64,000 bases of DNA from Quercus robur (Eukaryota > Streptophyta > Magnoliopsida > Fagales > Fagaceae): positions 45,791,854 through 45,855,853 of the forward strand of contig NC_065536.1 of NCBI RefSeq assembly GCF_932294415.1, read 5' to 3'. The position numbers and the translations under genes are program-made. This document shows, one piece after another, positions 57,881-64,000 of the stretch (positions are counted from its first letter, which is position 1; every line of letters starts with the position of its first letter). The notes below the pieces were generated by a model that ran no database searches, had not been told where the DNA came from, and saw only the letters and a list, made by a program, of their open reading frames with translations.

Positions 57881-58758
57881 TTCCTCTGAAAGGCGGGAAC
57901 CCAGTTTTGTCCATTGAGAGAGAGAGAGAGAAAGAGAGAGACTCACTCACTCTCACTGGTCACAAGCGGAGAGTGTGTGTGACACTGTGTGCCTCTGTGC
58001 CATGTCTTCTCAGACTGAGATAAAAATAGAGAGAGAGAGAGAGAGAGAGTGAGGTCTGGTCAAGTTTGATTAGGAATTTTGTTTGTTTGTACTTCGAAAT
58101 TTCAAGGACAATCATGGTGGTAGGTGGTGTTTGTGAAGATAAGAAGTCGCCTTGTTTGGTTTTTTTCTTTTACCGACTAACTAATGTCTGACTGAGACTA
58201 TCCGCAATCTCAGCTCTTCATTATTTTAACTTAGAAAAATAGAAAGCAAGAAATTTCTGGGTCTTCTTGTAGATAGTTTAAGAGTGCAATTTCATGGGGT
58301 ACTGTAGATTTTTGCAGACTCACGTTGGGGGTCAGATTCGTTGAAAATAAATAAAATTTTTTAGAAGAAGGTGGAATCAGTGACGAAATGATTCTTTACG
58401 TCTTTCTTGTGAAGATTTTTGGGTCAAAATTCGATTAGCACTTTGAAGTTTCTCTGATGGGTTTCCAAGAAAAAAAACAGAAATAGAACTGAAGAGTTTG
58501 AAGGTGGGATTTTTCTGTTCTTTTAATTTCACGCAAGTTTTATTCTTTTTGAGCCTCATGTAAAAAAATGAGAGAGAGAGAGAGAAAACTTATGCTTGTT
58601 TGAGATTTTTAAAGCTTCTAGGAAGCTTCAAATAGCTTTTCTTCACTTTGAACATGTTGTTTGTTTCCAATTTATGTGAGGCATATATAGCTTAAAAGCT
58701 CTCTATTTCTCTTGGTTCTGAGAGTTTTGTTTGTGGGTTGTTTAGTAGTACAGCTAAA
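57881..58758 (+). promoter_or_regulatory. Proximal upstream/5' UTR region of the CORYNE-like gene
   Basis: Contains (GA)n tracts at 57,918-57,940, 58,030-58,049 and 58,568-58,586, typical of plant core promoters and 5' UTRs. The GATATATAGC-like GCATATATAGC at 58,681-58,691 is a candidate TATA box about 70 bases before the ATG, which would imply a short leader; an upstream start near 57,960 is equally possible. Confidence 0.4.
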
Positions 58759-60438
58759 ATGGCGTACTACTTTTGCAACAAGAAAATCTTTACTTTTGTT
58801 TTGCTGTTCATAAAACTCTGCTTTCACTTCACCACTGTGTACTGCCAAGAGAGAAAAATTTCAAGGCCACCTGAATTCCATAACGGGCTTAGAAGAATCT
58901 TTCTCAGCATTGCTTTAGGAGTACTAACCGGTTTGATTGGTTCACTTCTCTTCGCTCTCGTAGTCCGAAGCTTTGTCAGATACCTTAACCGAACACCAAT
59001 TCTCAAAGGCCCTGTGTTGTTCTCCCCAGAAATTGCTCCTAAGACACTTCAATCTGCTCTCTCCAATGAAAATCGCTTACTGGGTTCAAGCCCAAGTGGC
59101 AAATACTACCGAACTGTGCTCGATAATGGGCTTGCAATCGCAGTCAAGAGGCTAGAACCGTTTCAAACTGGTTCACCAGAGAGAAAGTCTCTCAAGAGAA
59201 AGATACAGAAGGAGCTAGAAACACTTGCTAGTCTGAGACATAGGAACTTGATGAGTTTGAGGGCTTATGTTAGGGAACCAGGTGGGTTTTCTTTGGTTTA
59301 TGATTATGTCCCAACTGGGAGTCTTGAGGATGCTATGAATAGAGTGAGAGATAATCAGTTGCAGCTGAGTTGGGAAGTGCGGCTTCGGATTGCGGTTGGG
59401 GTTGTTAAGGGGCTTCAGTATCTTCACTTTGAGCGTGACCCTTCTATTCTGCACTATAATTTGAAGCCTACTAATGTGATGTTGGGTGCTGAGTTTGAAC
59501 CCAGGTTGGCGGATTGTGGATTGGCTAAGCTCATGCCTAATTTGGATAGGACCACCTCAGGTTATAGTGCTCCTGAGTGCTTCCAAAATCGCAGGTAAGG
59601 AATACACTTTCATAATTCATACATTTCAAATAAAATTTTATTTTATTTTCTTGGGTGTATCAGCAAATCTTTATGTTATTGTTGTGACAAGCAGTTCAAA
59701 TAATTAGCCCCAGTTTTGATGTTAGTCCTTTCTCTATTAATAAGGTTAATTTTGCTATTGGGTTTTTAAAATTTTGTTTCTTTAAACTCTCTACACCTCG
59801 ATTAGTACCTACTTTGATGTTTACCATTGAAATTACCAATTTAGATTCTGATAAGTGATAACTACACTGAATTTGAACTTGTATTGAGATTTTTATGATT
59901 TGTCTTGGGAGTTTCAAATTTTCACTAAAATTTAGTTTATCTAGTGGAATTTTGGAGGCATTATTGGTGATGTATGCTTAGTTGATGCTATGAGGTATTT
60001 AGAGTGAGAACCTGTAATAAGCCATTACCCTATATTTTGGTTGCAATTGAGAATTAGTACAAGTTAGTTTGTTTTATATCAAACACATAACATCACATTG
60101 ATGGTGGATATATATTGATTTCAAACAGGTATACCGATAAGAGCGACGTTTTCAGTTTTGGTATGATATTGGGTGTTTTGTTAACTGGAAGAGACCCTAC
60201 TGATCCATTCTTTGGAGAACCGGCTAGTGGGGGCAGTTTGGGACAGTGGCTTAGGCATTTGCAGCAAGCAGGGGAGGCAAGGGAAGCACTAGATAAGAGT
60301 ATTCTAGGGGAAGAAGGAGAGGAAGATGAGATGTTAATGGCAGTGAGAATAGCTGTTGTATGCCTGTCAGATATGCCTGCAGACAGGCCTTCTAGTGATG
60401 AGCTTGTTCACCTGCTAACCCAGCTGCACAGTTTTTGA
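58759..60438 (+). CDS. CRN: CORYNE-like membrane-anchored receptor pseudokinase, 2 exons
   Basis: CORYNE pairs with the receptor-like protein CLAVATA2 to relay CLE peptide signals that limit stem-cell number; it acts at the plasma membrane. Exons 58,759-59,594 and 60,129-60,438 (GT-AG, 534-bp intron) encode 381 aa. The ATG at 58,759 is the first in frame. Residues 1-30 form a signal peptide-like hydrophobic stretch; a very short ectodomain follows, then a transmembrane helix (about 47-70, IFLSIALGVLTGLIGSLLFA). The kinase-like domain (about 104-378) has VAIK-type K130, but the HRD loop reads HYN (232-234) and DFG reads DCG (252-254), so catalytic residues are lost, as in CORYNE. It ends SSDELVHLLTQLHSF. 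No leucine-rich repeats, consistent with CORYNE (about 400 aa). Sequence similarity and the neighbouring AGD3-like gene both support orthology. Confidence 0.94.
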
Positions 60439-63400
60439 AGGAAATGTAAGTAAAGCCTATTGAATCTTCAGTCTCCGTAGATTTTGAAAATTGGAATATT
60501 GGGAATTTTTACTTCAGGGATCTAGTCTGCAATCCATGTGGAGTAACCTCTTTTACAAACTGTAAAGTGATAATGGTGTTGTAGGTGTGATTGCTGCATT
60601 TTGTATTGTTTAGCTTCTTGGCCTTTTTTTTTCCTCCAAAACTGTATGATTTTCATATGGTAGTTTGGTAGTATACGGTGGTCTGTACATAACTGATATT
60701 GTTAGTGAAGAAGCAGATATTCAAGAAAATGTCTGAGCCAAGAGGATCACTGTTTGATCAGATAATAATGCTGGGACATTTGCATTATCATGCTTTTTCA
60801 TTTTTAATGATGGTGGGGTGTAGTTGGCTCAGCTGTCTTTATTGGACACAACTTTTTTGGAATCACGGGTCCTTTTAACTTAAAATTGGGCAATTCTCTC
60901 TTTATTTGCTGCCTTTTACTTTATTGCACTGAATTAGGAATTTTGGACCAGCTTAAAGATGGAATATGCTTAGGCCTTATAGGCAGCATTGAAATCCGAA
61001 ATTTTTTTTATATGGTGTCATCCAATTGAAGGTTTGGAACTCTTCTAAGTTATAGGTGACTATGGAAGCAATACCAGAACTAGGTGATTTCTTTAGAATG
61101 CATTTGGAATGCTAGTCCTGCATGTCAAAATTGTATCTTTATGGGCTTTATTTGGCTCCCATAGCAATTGGGTGGAGTGCGATATTTTGTTACAACTTTG
61201 TGACACCTTCTTGGATTTTGTGCAAGATTGTTCTAGCTTATGTTCAACAGATGACAAAACTGAGAACTGCCAACATTTATGTCCTTGAATTGTAGTGCAG
61301 GTTAGGGTTTTCTTCAGTACAGGAACAGGTAATAATACATGTCGATATGTTTTGAATTCATGCTTTCTCAGTTATAGGCAGGGACCAATAGTACACAGAA
61401 CAAGGATTGAAGGAGAGAATGTGGGACACAATGCTTGCCTTCTGATTTTTCCTTTTGTATTTTTTTTTTGGTTGAGTTAGAATAGCAAGCATTAATTTAG
61501 TTTCTCTTGCCTAAAGTGCATGACAAAAATTTATCCTCATGCGGTGTACATGCCTAGGGAGCATGAAAAGTCTGGAAAAAGGTGTGGGTGGGGATGCTGA
61601 CTAGTCTGAGAAGTCATGCATCCGGGACCAAAAGTAGCATGCTCCAAAAGATTGAGTTTAAAAAGCGTGGGGAGCAAAATCTACTGTCAGTTATCCCTTA
61701 CAGCTGTGAATTTGATTGCCCACCTCACCTCAAATGCCATTGTATAGCTCTCACAGTCTCATAATAATCTAGATAATTCAATACTATTGTCAGTAACTCG
61801 ATGACCCTTCTAAGCTTTGCCATGGCAGCAATGAATTATTGTAGTAGATCAGGCGGAATGGGTAATGGGGGGAAAGATAGAGCTGAGAGCAAGTTTTTAA
61901 TTTTTGGTCTCAAGTTTTTAATTTTGTCAATCTATTCTCCCCTGAATTTATAAAATTGTTTCACTTTAATGTCCCTGAATTGTACTAGCAATGTAAATCA
62001 TTCATGGTACAATGTAAACTAATAATTTTCCTAAAACTTTTGTCGATCTCTATTATTTATCATTGTTATTTTGGACAATAACGGAGTCAAGAAAAGTGGA
62101 CAATTGTTGATGAAACTTTGCTTGTTTATAAACTAATTTGATTATAAATTAATTAGACAATCATTGAATGGAGGGAGTAGAACCCATTTTGAGAGAGCAA
62201 GCAAGCAGTGAGAATGTGAATTGAGTCTTGTATGCCAGAAAATTGAACTTGGTTATAGAGGTGAAATTCGAAGTTTTATCAACAGTTTCCTATTTTCTAT
62301 CTTTCTTTATTGCCCAAAATAACGAAGATGGTTAGAAATAGTTTCATAAACTTAGACTTTAATTGAAGATGGTTAGAAATGGTTTCATAAACTTGAGACT
62401 TTAATTGAAGCAGTTTCGGAAGTTTGAAACTTTAATTGAAAAAATTGAAAACATGGTATAAAGTCTTGGTTCCATGTAATTTTCTAAAATTATAATTAAT
62501 GAGTAATCCATTCAATTTTTAAATTTAACTAAAAAAAAAAAAAAAAATAATTCTTAGAGTTTACCCTAAAAGGCATCATAGAGCTTTTGAAACTTAAGAT
62601 CAATCCAAAAATATTTATTGTGAAAAAAAAACTAAATTTTTTTTAGGGGGAAAAATGGTAGCTCACATGGGTAAAAAAAAAAATCCTAAATTGGCTCGTT
62701 TTGAAAGGCAATGCGGGTGGTGGCTAAGTTGAGGCCCTGCCCATCATTTTGAATTACGTTTTTTTATTTTTTATTTTTTATTATATATATAATTTTTAAA
62801 ATTAAAAAAAAAAAATCCAAAATCAGTTTGACCAAGATAATATGAGTAATTTATATCGGTCAAGAGATGGCCTTACCATAGGTATGCATACATAGGAACA
62901 TCTTAATTAATTTTAATTGGTCCTCCGAAAGATTAATTCATATTAGTCCAAATAATGAAAAATAGAAGACATGCAAGCACAAGAAAATCCCAAGATGGTT
63001 TGCAATTTCTTGAATTAATTTAATAGCTGTTTTATCTTGTTAAACAATGTAATCATCTTGATACTTTAAAATGATTTTTTTTTTTTTGAGAAAGAAAATA
63101 TTTTTAATATGGGGTAGCCTTTTTTTTTAAGAAGAATATGGGGTAACCTAATCAAGAAAGATTTCGTGACAAGTTTTGAAATCTTGATTCATCTCATAAA
63201 AATAGAAAAATATCAAGGACTAGAAGGCTGATTGACTCTCCAGTTTTAGGTTCCCATATACTACATATTTTTAATCTGATTTTATTTTTAATTTTTTATA
63301 AGGGATAAATTAAGGTTTTATCTCTGAATGCACGACCCCTATGTCCTAAAAACTATTGAAAAACACTTATTTTTAAACTTTAAATAAGGGAAGGTAGTTT

Positions 63401-64000
63401 TAGAGTTTTATTAATGCTAGCTAGGAAAACATTATATATTCCACCCTCAAGACCCACGAAATACCACCATGATAAGAGGACACCATGACGTCACCACCAT
63501 AAAATTCATTCTTAATTCATCAATATCATTAACACAAATTCAAGCCCTTTCTAGGTAGATTGATAGGTCATCATCACCACACAGCCACTCCATTAAGGCT
63601 ATAAGAAGAGTTCCTGAATTCAACTGCAGGAAAAAAAAAAAAAAAAAATTTTTGAGGGAATCCAATGAAGGAGAATGGTGACCAGGTTCGTGTTCATGGG
63701 ATCATGTACGTGCAAGTTTGTGGATTTACCACTCAAGCAGGCTTATGAGGACTAGTGTGCATGCAAATATGGATTCTAACCTTTTTGATTAATTATTTTC
63801 ATGATAGTATATGCTGATGCTGTTAGGATTTCTTATTATTAATTAAGTTGATTTAGATGTATGTCATAATAGCATCTTCATCACATAATTCTATATGTTT
63901 CATGTATCTTGTTTTCCATATGTTAGATTAGGATTTGATATGTATACTTTTCAAAGACTTATGAGTTTAAATGCTTAGGATGAATATATTATTATTATTA
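60439..64000. other. Intergenic DNA downstream of the CORYNE-like gene
   Basis: The first few hundred bases should be 3' UTR. No further gene, tRNA or rRNA recognised. A three-copy tandem repeat lies at 62,324-62,438. Poly(A) or poly(T) tracts occur at 62,530, 62,805, 63,080 and 63,630. Confidence 0.5.
62324..62438. repeat. 41-bp tandem repeat, about three copies
   Basis: Units starting GAAGATGGTTAGAAAT and ending GACTTTAATT begin at 62,324 and 62,365. A third, shortened and diverged unit starts at 62,407. Confidence 0.8.

Noticed and set aside
58738..58758. CORYNE start at 58,738
   Set aside because: That codon is TTG; the first ATG in frame is at 58,759 and is followed directly by the signal peptide-like stretch.
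59215..59454. Minus-strand open stretch within CORYNE exon 1
   Set aside because: Shadow of the kinase coding sequence on the other strand.

Overview
This window is plant nuclear DNA, most likely from a woody eudicot. The evidence is the plant-type LTR retrotransposons (Copia, and Gypsy of the Tat lineage), an L1-type LINE with a plant-style RNase H tail, hAT and Mutator-like elements, and two intron-containing genes whose products match Arabidopsis proteins. A Fagales-type tree is possible but rests only on the look of the repeats.

Left half (about 1-36,000): nested transposons. From the left: the 3' end of a hAT transposon; a LINE reverse-transcriptase scrap; a decayed Copia element whose two LTR copies lie in opposite orientations; then a 13.8 kb Tat-lineage Gypsy element (7,584-21,381, minus strand) with both LTRs, a 5-bp target-site duplication, PBS and PPT. 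The Tat element carries gag-pro-RT-RNaseH-RNaseH-integrase on the minus strand. On the plus strand, antisense, it carries a multi-exon gene for a plant mobile domain (PMD) protein, with candidate promoter and leader-intron signals in the adjacent LTR. Further right are a second Tat/Ogre-like LTR remnant with its own PBS (22,432 to beyond 25,490), a hAT end, a fold-back MITE, a 6.0 kb LINE (26,136-32,162, minus) with target-site duplication, a MITE split by a 1.9 kb solo LTR (32,667-35,023), and a Mutator-like element with a 9-bp duplication and an internal tandem array (35,058-35,692). Every transposon protein region examined carries stops or frameshifts.

Middle (about 36,000-43,800): AT-rich intergenic DNA with degenerate MITE- or SINE-like repeats, ending in the upstream region of the first host gene.

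Right half: two intact-looking host genes on the plus strand. The first (43,799-54,568; 19 coding exons, 832 aa) encodes a BAR-PH-ArfGAP-ankyrin protein of the AGD3/VAN3/SCARFACE type, which acts in vesicle traffic and vein patterning. The second (58,759-60,438; 2 exons, 381 aa) encodes a CORYNE-type membrane pseudokinase, a partner in CLAVATA-type peptide signalling. Their Arabidopsis counterparts have consecutive locus numbers (At5g13300 and At5g13290), so this looks like conserved microsynteny. The last 3.5 kb shows no recognisable gene.

All calls come from reading the sequence by eye. Splice sites were chosen from GT-AG signals and phase continuity. Element boundaries were set from terminal motifs and target-site duplications.
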